A stretch of 64,000 nt of DNA from Prorocentrum cordatum (GCA_963575745.1 CAUYUJ010008613.1:296855-360854), one strand, 5' to 3'; positions 43,190 to 51,540 are shown, counted from the stretch's first letter. Made by a program: numbers and translations. Notes: a model not told the origin generated them from the letters alone.

Positions 43190-44433
43190 TGGCGGCGCCG
43201 GCGCCGCCGGTGCATCCGTCAGTGGCCGCGGCGGGGGTCCAGCCCGGCGACTTCATCGGGGTGCAGTACCACGTGGCGGGCGGGGCCCTGATCCACGAGC
43301 GTGTGGTGGTGCTGGTGCCGCCGGGGCTGCCTGGCGCGGCGTGCATCATCACGCCCGACGCGGACGAGTACGAGGAGCTGTACGTGGGCTCGCCGGACGT
43401 GCTGCGGTGGGACGTCTTCCCTGGCGGCGCGGCGGGAGGCACGATGGCCTGGGCGCCTGGCGCCCGCTACTACAGGTTCCGCAGCCTGCCGACGCCGGCC
43501 ACGCTGCTCACCGCCGCAGCCGCGGCCGCCGGCCGTCTCGGTCTTCCTGCCCCGCCTGGGCCCATCGTGGCCAACGCAGGTGGGCGACCGCTGGCAGCGC
43601 CGGCGGTGGCGGCAGCGGGTGCGCTGCTGCCTGCCGCTGCAGCCCCGGCCGCCGCCCCCGCTGCGGGCGTCGCCGGGCTGGTGGCTGCACTTGGGGGCCC
43701 CGCGGGGGCGCCCGGAGCACTCGTGCCCCCCTTGCCCGGCGGCGCGGCGGCCCCGGCCCCGGCGCCCGCGCCGGCGCCCGCGCCGGCGCTTCCAGGTGCC
43801 GCGGCCCACGCTGCTCCGCCTGGCGCTCAGACGGACGCCCGTGTGCTGCCTGTGGCGTACAACGCCCTCGGCCAGAGGAAGCTCGGCTTCTCCGAGGCGG
43901 TGCTGCGGCTCGTGGAGCATGACTGGCCGGACTGGCCGATGTCGGGGCCGCGGACGACGCTGTGGGTGCGCCTGTTCATGAAGGACAACGGCATGTCCCC
44001 GCTGGGTCGCCACAGCAAGTGGCGTTCGGAGGGGCGCCTGGCGTTGACTGACGCGGGGGTCGCCGAGCACGAGCGCTGCTGTTTCTACCTAGAGCAGATG
44101 GCGTGCTACGACCTGCTCAATGTGCCGGACGTGGCTGCGGCGGAGATGGTCTGCAGGAGCATCCAGGTGCAGGAGGAGAGGTGGCGGGACCGGTTCATTA
44201 CCAATGCCGACGAGTCCCTCGACTCGCACCTGTTCTACGGCACCTCGGCCAACCGGGGCAACGTGTGCGTCCACCCACAGCTGCTGGCCTATGTCAGCGG
44301 TGAGCTTTCGAAGGAGTATGCCGTGGCCAAGGAGAGGCGCAAGGCTCGCGAGGAGCGCCAGAGCGCCAGGGCGCCCAACAACGAGGACAAGAAGGGCGGC
44401 AATGACAAGGACAAGGAGGAAGGCAAGGGGTGA
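43189..44433 (+). CDS. gag-like protein of element 2
   Basis: 414 codons from ATG 43189. The N-terminal 100 residues form a beta-rich, hydrophobic segment (FIGVQYHVAGGALIHERVVV, ACIITPDADEYEELYVGS). A long Ala/Pro linker follows, then an alpha-helical C-terminal part (RLVEHDWPDWPMSGPRTTLW, RLFMKDNGMSPLGRHSKWRS, FYLEQMACYDLL), ending in a highly charged Lys/Glu/Asp tail. The position before RT and the domain style fit a capsid-like role. No zinc knuckle is seen. The stop codon overlaps the start of the next open frame (GTGA). Confidence 0.65.
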   Translation: MAAPAPPVHPSVAAAGVQPGDFIGVQYHVAGGALIHERVVVLVPPGLPGAACIITPDADEYEELYVGSPDVLRWDVFPGGAAGGTMAWAPGARYYRFRSLPTPATLLTAAAAAAGRLGLPAPPGPIVANAGGRPLAAPAVAAAGALLPAAAAPAAAPAAGVAGLVAALGGPAGAPGALVPPLPGGAAAPAPAPAPAPAPALPGAAAHAAPPGAQTDARVLPVAYNALGQRKLGFSEAVLRLVEHDWPDWPMSGPRTTLWVRLFMKDNGMSPLGRHSKWRSEGRLALTDAGVAEHERCCFYLEQMACYDLLNVPDVAAAEMVCRSIQVQEERWRDRFITNADESLDSHLFYGTSANRGNVCVHPQLLAYVSGELSKEYAVAKERRKAREERQSARAPNNEDKKGGNDKDKEEGKG

Positions 44434-45030
44434 CGTTGAGCGGGCGGCGGGACTTGGGGCCCCCCGCCGCCCCAAAGCTCGAGCACCAGGCCCTTTTTCG
44501 CGGCCCCCGTGCCGCCACCGATGATCTACGCCATCGGGATCTTTTTCCGCTTCCTCACGCGGCTCGACGGACTGAGCGCGTGCCCGGCCGCCGCCCCTGC
44601 AGGGCCGTGCGCCAGCGGCTCCGCCGCTCCGACGTGCTGCTGCAGTGGGCCGACCAGGGCATTGACGCGCTGAACTGCCTGTATGGCCACGCTGGTTCAC
44701 CTCCTTCGGCGCCCGCGAACCTGGGGCAGCAGACGAGCCTGAACTTTCTGGAGGACTGCTACCTAGGCATGGGCGCGATGCCGAGCGAGCCAGGTTTTTG
44801 TGAAGAAGCCCTCCGCGAGCTTCTCAGTGGCTCCACCGTCTACTCTGAGGATGGTGGCGCACGGGTCCCGTACTCTAAGGAGCTGGTCTCCTGGCCTGAG
44901 GTGGGTTCCAGCCCCGTCGATCTTGTGGGCTGCCTCACTCAGGATGATGCTGATTGGGCACGGGATTGGCGACATAACTTGCTCAAGACGCCCGACGAGG
45001 CGCTGCTCGGGGCCCGACAAGCTTGTCTCG
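44430..45030 (+). CDS. N-terminal part of element 2 pol
   Basis: The frame opens at the gag stop and is -1 relative to gag. Segments DVLLQWADQGIDALNCLYGH, LNFLEDCYLGMGAMP and DDADWARDWRHNLLKTPDEA are protein-like and precede RT in the same manner as the corresponding segment of element 1 (VELLDEIGYEDAA). At about 45018 the reading must move to the frame of the RT (GPFVDPRLARDPVLYGDFV). No slippery heptamer is evident there, so a mutation or assembly indel is more likely than programmed frameshifting. No early ATG exists in this frame; the start mechanism is unknown. Confidence 0.55.
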
Positions 45031-48000
45031 CGGACCTTTCGTTGACCCTCGGTTGGCGCGAGATCCAGTTTTGTATGGTGATTTTGTTCGGCGGCTTCAT
45101 CAATGTGGAATGTTGCGCTTCAAGGTGGCCTCCACTGCCAAGCACATGATTGGTGTATTTGTTGCGAGGAAGAAGTCCGGCAAGCTTCGCATAGTGTTCG
45201 ACACGAGGTATGCCGACGCCTACTTCCACCCGGCGCCCGCGACGCGGCTGCCCACGGCGGCCGCGGTGTCTTCAGTGGAGTCGGGCGGCTTGCCCCTGTG
45301 CGTGGCGGCCGGCGACCTCGACAATGCCTTCTACCGTCTCAGGCCCATGCCGGGCTTAGAGGACTACTTCGCGCTGCCCCCGCTCTCCTCGTCCCTCGCG
45401 GGCATCGCGGAGTTGGAGGGGGCGAGCATTCCGGCAGGGTCCAGCTTGGCCCCCTGCCTTACCATCCTGCCCATGGGGTGGTCGTGGGCGATGCACTTCT
45501 GCCAGGCCGTGACCATGCGCGCCATCTCTCTGGCGGGCTTCGCGGACTCGCAGATTGTGGAGGACGGTCGTACCAGCGTGGCCCTGCCCGACCGCTCAGA
45601 CACGGCGGCGGCGGGCTACGTGGACAACTTCTACGTCTTCGGCCACGACGCCTCGCTGGTCACGCAGCGCCGGGACGACGTGTCCGCCGTCTTGCGCGGG
45701 TGGGGCTTGACCGTCCACGAGGAGACGGATGCCTCCCCCGACGCCGCGCTGGTGGGCCTGGAGCTCAGGCAGGGCCGCTGGCTGTCCATCAAGCGCCGCA
45801 ACCTGTGGCGGCTCCGTGCGGCGCTGGATACCGGGCTACGCCGGGGCTGCTGCTCCAGCAAGATGCTTGAGGTACTGGTGGGCCACGTCACATGGGCCTG
45901 CTTGATCCGCCGTGAGCTGCTGTGCGTGCTGAGCTCCGTGTACCCGTATATGGCGGCCGGCCTGCCGACGACCTCGCGGCTGTGGCCCTCCGTGCGCCAG
46001 GAGCTGTGGCTCGTCCGCTCGCTGCTCCCGCTCCTCCAGAAGGACTTGAGCAGCCCGTGGCACGACGTGGTCGGAGTGAGCGACGCCTCCGAGTTCGGAG
46101 TCGGCGTCGCCGTGCGGCCGGCGCGGCCTGACGCTGCGGCGCAGCACGGCCGCCAGTGCGAGAGGTGGCGTTACCGAGTGCACGGTGCCGAGAAGGCCCG
46201 CGAGAGAGCCCTCCGCCCTCAGCCTCTACCATCCTCCGCATCCGCCGCAGCTTCGCTGCCTGCCGGACTGCAAGGGCTGGACGTCTTGGGGCTGGAATCC
46301 TTCATCCGGGTGCACCCGCGGGAGTTCATTGAGGTGCCCAAGGAGTTCTTCGACGGGGCTCGCTGGGCTCCTGTTATCGCATCAAGGGTCGTCGTGCCCG
46401 ACAACATTCTAGCTCTGGAGGGGGGCGCGTGTGTCTTGGGCATCAAGCACATCATGAGGTCCAGGGCCGCTTTCGGGAAGCACATACTTCTGTTCGTCGA
46501 CAACATGCCGTTGGCCCTGGGTTGTTGTAAGGGAAGGGCCGCCTCCATTCATCTTCGTCGTTCTCTTCGTAAACTGTGTTGCTTGGCACTGTGTTCAAAT
46601 TGTACTATTCACATACGCTGGACGTGTAGCGAGTTCAACTCTGCCGATGCTCTCTCTCGCGGGCGTTTAGGCTGGTTCACAGGGCCTTGCCGACGCGCTG
46701 CTGCCGCCCAGCCTGGCTGCTCTCGTGCGGGGCCCTCCGTGGCTGACGGGCCGACACCTGCAGGAGCCGGGCTCGATGGCGGGTGCCTCGGCCTCTCGCC
46801 GCCAGGCGGATCGCCACCGCAGAGCTGCGGCGGCTCGCCAGGTGGCGTCCGAGCGGGGGCCCTCGGGCGGCCTCTCGGTGCTGGAGCGCGCGGCGGTCAG
46901 GCCGGGCACGGAGCGCCTGTACCAGGTGTACCTCCGGGCCTTCCTGCAGTTCTGCCTGGTCATGGCCATCGACTGGACGAGCGAGGCCGAGATGGACGTC
47001 GCCCTGGTCACGTACCTGAATTCGATGTACTTCGAGGGCCGCGCCCCGAACGAGGGCTCCGCGCTGCTGGCGTCGCTGGCGCACTACACGCCGGCGCTGT
47101 ACAAGAGGACGGCGCAGGCCTTGCCAAGGGCGACGCGTTGTCTGGCGGGCTGGCGCCGGCGCGTCCCGACCAGGATGCGCCTGCCGCTGCCTCGCCGGGC
47201 CGCCTTCGCCATCGCCGGGACGCTGGCTGCCTGGGGCCACCCGCGCATGGGGCTCTTCGTGATGCTGTCGTTCGCGGCGTATCTCCGCCCGCAGGAGGCC
47301 ATCCGCCTGGCCGGGCGCCACCTCGTGCCGCCGGTGGCCCACCTGGGACAGGCCCCCACTCCGTGGGGGCTGCTGCTGCACGACTCCGACTTGCAGCTGC
47401 CCGGGAAGACCAACCTCTGGGACGAGAGCGTGCTGCTGGACCAGGCGCCGTGGCTCGAGCCAGCCCTGGAGGCGCTGAGGACTGTCGCGGGCGACGGCCC
47501 CCTGTGGGACTTCCTGCCTACGTCGATTGCTCGGCTCTTCGAGGATGCGTGCCACGCCCTGGGCCTGATGCACTTGCAGCCGCATCTGTATTCCCTCCGT
47601 CACGGGGGCGCCAGCGAGGACCTGCTGTCTGGCGCCAGGACGCCGGAGCAGGTCATGCGGCGGGGTCGCTGGGCCACAGTTGCCTCGCTCCGCCGCTACG
47701 GCAAGGAGACTCGCCTCCTCCGGGAGGCCGCCAAGGTGGACCCCGACGTGCTGCTGTTCGGCGAGATCGTGGAGCGCAACTTCCTGGATGTGCTGCGGGG
47801 CGGCCCCTTGCTGCCGCCGGCGTGGGCCGAGCTGCCTGCCAGCGTTGGCCCCCGCCTGCGGGGAGGGCCCGGGGCCCCCGCCGCCGCGCGGCGCCGCCGG
47901 CGCTGACGGCGTCGCCTCAGGCCGCGCGGCTTCACCTGCAGCGGCGATGCCGCCGAGGCCGCGCTGGCGCCAGCAAGTGGAGGAGCTGCCTGTTTCTGGA

Positions 48001-48727
48001 GCTGTTCGCAGGGCAGGGTCGCATCTCCCAGCGCATCCGCGACCTTGGCTACGGCTGCCTGGACCTGGACCTCGTCCACGGGGCCTGTGAGGATCACCTC
48101 CGCACCACGTTCGAGTCGGTTGTGCGCGGGTGGCTTCTGAGCAAAGCCAGTGTAGGTTTGTGGCTGGGCACTCCCTGTACGTCCTGGTCGCAGGCTCTCA
48201 GAGACCCTCTGCGCTCCAGTCGCTTCCCCATGGGGAAACCAGGTCTGTCAGGACCTCGGCTGGACCGCCTCCGCGTAGGCAATCGCTCGTTCCACTTGTC
48301 TTGCCGGCTCATCCGGCTCTGCATCCAGATTGGCTGCCCTGTCTTTTTGGAGAACCCTCGCGGGTCGCTGCTCTGGCACGCCCCCGAGATGGTGAAGCTT
48401 CTTTCAGACTCATCGTGCGCCATTCACAAGATGGACATGTGCCGATTTGGCACACCCTTTAAGAAGCCGACTACAGTGGCCTGCTGGAATGCAGGCGTCT
48501 TCCCCAGCTTATGTAAATCGTGCTCTGGCAAGGGAGGCATTTGCTCGTCGACTGGCCTGCCCCACCTCATCCTCCAAGGCCGAGACAAAGGTGCGCCTGC
48601 CCGCCGCACCGAGCTGGCCGCGGCTTACTCGCCTCAGTTCGCCCGCTCGGCCGCCCTTGCCATGACGCACTCTGCCAACGCTCTCAGAGAGAAATGGATG
48701 ATGGATGCTGCCTTCAAAATCACGTAG
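45023..48727 (+). CDS. RT-RNase H and C-terminal cytosine-methyltransferase-like domain of element 2
   Basis: 1,234 open codons. RT at about residues 44-300: VFVARKKSGKLRIVFDTR, motif A GDLDNAFY (D98, D100), motif B LPMGWSWAMHF and motif C YVDN (199-202; the second catalytic Asp is Asn). RNase H at about 348-550: SDASEFGVGV (D354), LEGGACVLGI (E466), LLFVDNMPLALG (D493) and NSADALSRG (D542). Residues about 560-980 overlap the recombinase, which uses another frame; their composition looks like shadow translation. From 988 the sense returns: LFLELFAGQGRISQ (motif I, FxGxG), GTPCTSWSQA (P1051-C1052, motif IV-like) and VFLENPRGSLLW (E1110-N1111-P1112, motif VI-like), then a Cys cluster (CKSCSGKGGIC). 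The order F-G-G, PC, EN is that of C5-cytosine methyltransferases; target and activity are unproven. How RT and methyltransferase are expressed around the recombinase is unresolved. Confidence 0.88.
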   Translation: MSRGPFVDPRLARDPVLYGDFVRRLHQCGMLRFKVASTAKHMIGVFVARKKSGKLRIVFDTRYADAYFHPAPATRLPTAAAVSSVESGGLPLCVAAGDLDNAFYRLRPMPGLEDYFALPPLSSSLAGIAELEGASIPAGSSLAPCLTILPMGWSWAMHFCQAVTMRAISLAGFADSQIVEDGRTSVALPDRSDTAAAGYVDNFYVFGHDASLVTQRRDDVSAVLRGWGLTVHEETDASPDAALVGLELRQGRWLSIKRRNLWRLRAALDTGLRRGCCSSKMLEVLVGHVTWACLIRRELLCVLSSVYPYMAAGLPTTSRLWPSVRQELWLVRSLLPLLQKDLSSPWHDVVGVSDASEFGVGVAVRPARPDAAAQHGRQCERWRYRVHGAEKARERALRPQPLPSSASAAASLPAGLQGLDVLGLESFIRVHPREFIEVPKEFFDGARWAPVIASRVVVPDNILALEGGACVLGIKHIMRSRAAFGKHILLFVDNMPLALGCCKGRAASIHLRRSLRKLCCLALCSNCTIHIRWTCSEFNSADALSRGRLGWFTGPCRRAAAAQPGCSRAGPSVADGPTPAGAGLDGGCLGLSPPGGSPPQSCGGSPGGVRAGALGRPLGAGARGGQAGHGAPVPGVPPGLPAVLPGHGHRLDERGRDGRRPGHVPEFDVLRGPRPERGLRAAGVAGALHAGAVQEDGAGLAKGDALSGGLAPARPDQDAPAAASPGRLRHRRDAGCLGPPAHGALRDAVVRGVSPPAGGHPPGRAPPRAAGGPPGTGPHSVGAAAARLRLAAAREDQPLGRERAAGPGAVARASPGGAEDCRGRRPPVGLPAYVDCSALRGCVPRPGPDALAAASVFPPSRGRQRGPAVWRQDAGAGHAAGSLGHSCLAPPLRQGDSPPPGGRQGGPRRAAVRRDRGAQLPGCAAGRPLAAAGVGRAACQRWPPPAGRARGPRRRAAPPALTASPQAARLHLQRRCRRGRAGASKWRSCLFLELFAGQGRISQRIRDLGYGCLDLDLVHGACEDHLRTTFESVVRGWLLSKASVGLWLGTPCTSWSQALRDPLRSSRFPMGKPGLSGPRLDRLRVGNRSFHLSCRLIRLCIQIGCPVFLENPRGSLLWHAPEMVKLLSDSSCAIHKMDMCRFGTPFKKPTTVACWNAGVFPSLCKSCSGKGGICSSTGLPHLILQGRDKGAPARRTELAAAYSPQFARSAALAMTHSANALREKWMMDAAFKIT
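46725..47906 (+). CDS. Tyrosine recombinase of element 2
   Basis: The integrating enzyme, in a frame different from RT. First ATG at 46776 (residue 18). Core-binding helices at about 48-140 (VRPGTERLYQVYLRAFLQFC). Catalytic domain at about 150-340: box I MLSFAAYLRPQEAIRL (R188), a beta region with HDSDLQLPGKTNLWDES (Lys), box II HLYSLRHGGASEDLL (R292; the usual His three residues before Arg is Tyr289), RRGRWATVASLRRY (W316, nucleophile Y325). The C-terminus is Arg/Ala-rich. Length is within the DIRS recombinase range. It overlaps the stop-free RT frame throughout. Confidence 0.88.
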   Translation: MRGPPWLTGRHLQEPGSMAGASASRRQADRHRRAAAARQVASERGPSGGLSVLERAAVRPGTERLYQVYLRAFLQFCLVMAIDWTSEAEMDVALVTYLNSMYFEGRAPNEGSALLASLAHYTPALYKRTAQALPRATRCLAGWRRRVPTRMRLPLPRRAAFAIAGTLAAWGHPRMGLFVMLSFAAYLRPQEAIRLAGRHLVPPVAHLGQAPTPWGLLLHDSDLQLPGKTNLWDESVLLDQAPWLEPALEALRTVAGDGPLWDFLPTSIARLFEDACHALGLMHLQPHLYSLRHGGASEDLLSGARTPEQVMRRGRWATVASLRRYGKETRLLREAAKVDPDVLLFGEIVERNFLDVLRGGPLLPPAWAELPASVGPRLRGGPGAPAAARRRRR

Positions 48728-48810
48728 TCTCTTTTCGGTAGTTTAGGTTATTTCACGTGCGTAGTTCGTTTTCGGCCACTGGTGTGGCCAGGACTGCTCT
48801 GCGGGATTCG

Positions 48811-48959
48811 GGTGGCTCTCATCAGTGTCTTCGAGGGTGTGCGGCTATCGCCGGGATCAGCTGTCTCATGTATAGCCTCCGGTTTGCCGTGGCCTCGCCC
48901 TCCCGCGCTCGTCCCCATAGTAAATACATCGTCCTGGCATCTGGGGAGTGGAAGTAGCT
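48811..48959 (+). repeat. Split direct repeat B1 of element 2
   Basis: 149 bp identical to 49087-49235 as read by eye. It starts 84 bases after the methyltransferase stop and is contiguous with A2. Confidence 0.92.
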
Positions 48960-49042
48960 GATCCTTTTAACAAGCGTATGCTGCGTACCACGGCGAAGTT
49001 GCCGCACTTGATGGTCATCCGTTGCCATCTCGCTCTAGCCTC
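48960..49042 (+). repeat. Split direct repeat A2 of element 2
   Basis: Second copy of A1 with one difference. A 44-base spacer (49043-49086) separates it from B2. Confidence 0.92.
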
Positions 49043-49086
49043 CCCTCCCGCTCCTCCCTTGCTCTCTCTCGTTTGCACGGATTTCA

Positions 49087-49235
49087 GGTGGCTCTCATCA
49101 GTGTCTTCGAGGGTGTGCGGCTATCGCCGGGATCAGCTGTCTCATGTATAGCCTCCGGTTTGCCGTGGCCTCGCCCTCCCGCGCTCGTCCCCATAGTAAA
49201 TACATCGTCCTGGCATCTGGGGAGTGGAAGTAGCT
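49087..49235 (+). repeat. Split direct repeat B2, right end of element 2
   Basis: The terminal copy. After ...GGAGTGGAAGTAGCT the sequence becomes microsatellite ATGTATACATGTGTATATG. Confidence 0.92.
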
Positions 49236-49560
49236 ATGTATACATGTGTATATGTGTATATATATATATATGTGTATGTATATATATATATATATATATG
49301 TTTATATATATACACATATATGTATGTATGTATGTTTGTATAGGTAGGCATGTATGTAGGTAGGTAGGTCGGCAAGTCGGTAGGTTGGTGTGCATGCATG
49401 CATGTGTGCATATGTGAATGTATGTGCTTATGTAGGTACTTAGGTAAGTCGGTAGGGGGAAATGCATTTACCTGTAGATGTATGCCATCATTCAGATGGT
49501 CACATATGCGCACACATACATGTGTACGAATATGTAACGATATGCACATATCTGTGTATG
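49236..49560 (+). repeat. TA/TGTA microsatellite, right flank of element 2
   Basis: TATATATA runs, TGTATGTATG, TAGGTAGGTAGG and TGCATGCATG words; the continuation of the tract at 42570-42696. Confidence 0.9.
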
Positions 49561-49689
49561 GATTATGTGGCACGCGGGCCCGTGGTTCTGGCCTTGGGAT
49601 CTCCCCGCGCCATGGGGTGTCACCGCCCTCCGAACAGTTCCGAACGGCTCGGCGAGAGATTCTGGGCAGCACAGCAGGCTAGAGACCAA

Positions 49690-49795
49690 CGCGCTGATTG
49701 GCCCAAGGGCGCCCGACAACGCCCAAGGTAGACCCAAGACGACCCAAGAGGCTCCCCAGAGGCCCCAATAATAGTTCCAAGAGGATTCCCGCGGG
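49690..49795 (+). repeat. GGCCCCAAGA-type array, copy 5 (short)
   Basis: A few units (GGCCCAAGG, GACCCAAGACGACCCAAGAG) after the microsatellite. Confidence 0.65.
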
Positions 49796-49989
49796 GGCTC
49801 CCCGAAGCAAGACTCGTTTTTCCAAACCATCTTGTTGTATTGGGTCTTCGTTTTGAAGAGGCAGCGCCCCGCGTTGTCCTCCTTCCTTCCTCCTCCCCCT
49901 CCTGCCCCCTCCCATCATCATCATGATCGTCATCATTAGTATCATCGTCGTCATCGCCACCCATGTCGGCCTCCTTTCTCTTTCGGCAC

Positions 49990-50960
49990 ACCCCTCCCAC
50001 GCTTCGTGGCCCCATAGGGAGCTCCACCGAAGGTCCCAGTGGGACCGCCCGGATGCGTCCGCCAGACCCAGTACAGCGTTTGGTGGCCCCATATGAAAGC
50101 CCATCGAATGTCCCAGTGGGACCGCCCGCATGCGTCCGCCACACCCAGTACAGCGCTTCGTGGTCCCATAGAGAGCTCCAGTGAAGGTCCCAGTGGCACC
50201 GCCCGCATGCGTTCGCCACACCCAGTACAGCGGTTCGTGGTCCCAAAGGGAGCTTCAGAGAAGGTCCCAGTGGGACCGCCCGCATGCGTCCGCCGCACCC
50301 AGTGCAGCGTTTCATGGTCCCCTATGGAGCTCCGCCGAAGATTTCATTTGGAGTGCCCGCATGCGTCCGCCACACCCAGTACAGCGCTTCGTGACCCCAT
50401 GGGGGGCGCCACCGAAGGTCCCACTGGGACCGCCCGCGTGCGTCCGCCATACCCAGTACAGCTTTTGGTGGCCGCACAAGGAGCTCCACAAAAGGTCACA
50501 GGGTCATGCGTCCGCCACACCCAGTACAGCGCTTCCTGGGCCCATAGGGGGCTCCACCGACGGTCCCAGTGGGACCGCCCGCGTGCGCCCGCCACAACCA
50601 GTACAGCGCTTCGTGGCCCCATGGGGGGCTCCGCCGACGGCCCCAGTGGGACCGCCCGATTGCGTCCGCCACACCCAGTACGGCGCTTCGTGCCCCCATT
50701 GGGAGCTTCACCGAAGGCCCCAGTCGGACCGCTGCGTCCCCCCCGCCCAGTACATCGCTTCGTGGCCCCATGGGGAGCTCCTGCCATGGTCCCAGTGGGA
50801 CCGCCCGCATGCGCCCCCCCCCACCCAGTACAGCGTCTCGTTTGGGAGCTCCACCGAAGGCTTCAGTAGCACCGCCCTCATGCGTCCGCCACAACCCACT
50901 ACAGCGCGTCGTGGCCCCACAGACAGCTCCACCGAAGGTCCCAGTGGGATAACCCGCAAC
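49990..50960 (+). repeat. 78-bp satellite, about 13 units
   Basis: Units start about 50003, 50080, 50156, 50234, 50311, 50389, 50466, 50530, 50608, 50687, 50759, 50838 and 50908. The consensus includes TTCGTGGCCCCATAGGGAGC, TCCACCGAAGGTCCCAGTGG, GACCGCCCGCATGCGTCCGC and CACACCCAGTACAGCG. Since 78 is 26 codons, long open frames occur on both strands; these are artefacts. Several units (50466, 50687, 50838) are shortened. Confidence 0.9.
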
Positions 50961-51129
50961 CCCCCACCCATTACGGCACGCCCCATCACGCGTTACGTGG
51001 CACACCGGAAGCGGCACCCACAACGCGTTATTCACAATCATTATGGTTGGGTCTTCCGATCTGATGATTTGTCTGATGTTTTTTGACGTTTTCGGCTTCT
51101 CGACGTTTCTTGTGTTGGACGCTCTGCGA

Positions 51130-51290
51130 CGGCTCAGGAGTCCCCCGAAACCCACCCAAGACGGCCAAGAGGCCCCCCAAGAGGGCCCAAAGATGGCCCC
51201 ACAGGGCGCCAAGAAGGCCCAAGAGTCGCCCATGACGGCCAACAAGGACCAAAGACGCCCTCCTGAGGCCCCCAGGCAGCTTCCCAGAGC
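51130..51290 (+). repeat. GGCCCCAAGA-type array, copy 6
   Basis: Array units preceded by an AT-richer core (about 51045-51130, GTTTTTTGACGTTTTCGGC) similar in position to the cores at 60880 and 61260. Confidence 0.7.
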
Positions 51291-51319
51291 TTCACGGGCG
51301 GCTGCCACGAAACGTGTGA

Positions 51320-51540
51320 GGTGTGTGTGCTGCATGCGGTGGCGCCATGCGGGCACTCCCAATGTGGGGTGTGCCGAAACGCGCGCGTTGACGCCATGCG
51401 GACCCTGCCACTGGGGCCTTCCGTGGAGCTCCTCATGGGGCCACGGAACATTTGAGGGGTGTGCCAGAATGGGCACGGGGGCGCCATGCGGGCCTTCTTA
51501 TTGGTCGGTTAGGTTCCTTATGGGGTCACGAAATGTGTGC
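51320..51540 (-). repeat. Inverted degenerate copies of the 78-bp unit
   Basis: GGGGCCTTCCGTGGAGCTCC and TCATGGGGCCACGGAA at about 51412-51447 are the reverse complement of the 78-bp unit. Two weaker neighbours follow, with GCGCCATGCGGG words. Confidence 0.65.

Larger units (their letters stand above)
42697..49235 (+). mobile_element. Tyrosine-recombinase retroelement with split direct repeats and methyltransferase (element 2)
   Basis: A 6.5-kb element in the order A1, small Cys-rich ORF, gag-like, RT-RNase H, tyrosine recombinase (overlapping frame), methyltransferase, B1-A2-B2. All genes are on the plus strand. The ends are set by the repeats: the element begins GATCCTTTTAACAAG and ends GGGGAGTGGAAGTAGCT. 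The B1/A2 boundary (AGTAGCT joined to GATCC) equals the element's right end joined to its left end, as the circle-junction model for PAT/Ngaro-type DIRS elements requires. No target-site duplication is visible. It is well preserved, with one clear frame break (near 45018), so it is young. Confidence 0.9.

Noticed and set aside
44410-44435. Programmed -1 frameshift at the gag/pol junction
   Set aside because: No XXXYYYZ heptamer in phase near the stop; overlap alone is insufficient.
46677-47603. Minus-strand frame of 308 codons
   Set aside because: Antisense of the recombinase; composition typical of shadow frames in GC-rich DNA.
50039-51476. Overlapping frames of 270-330 codons on both strands
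   Set aside because: Produced by the 78-bp satellite, whose period is a multiple of three.
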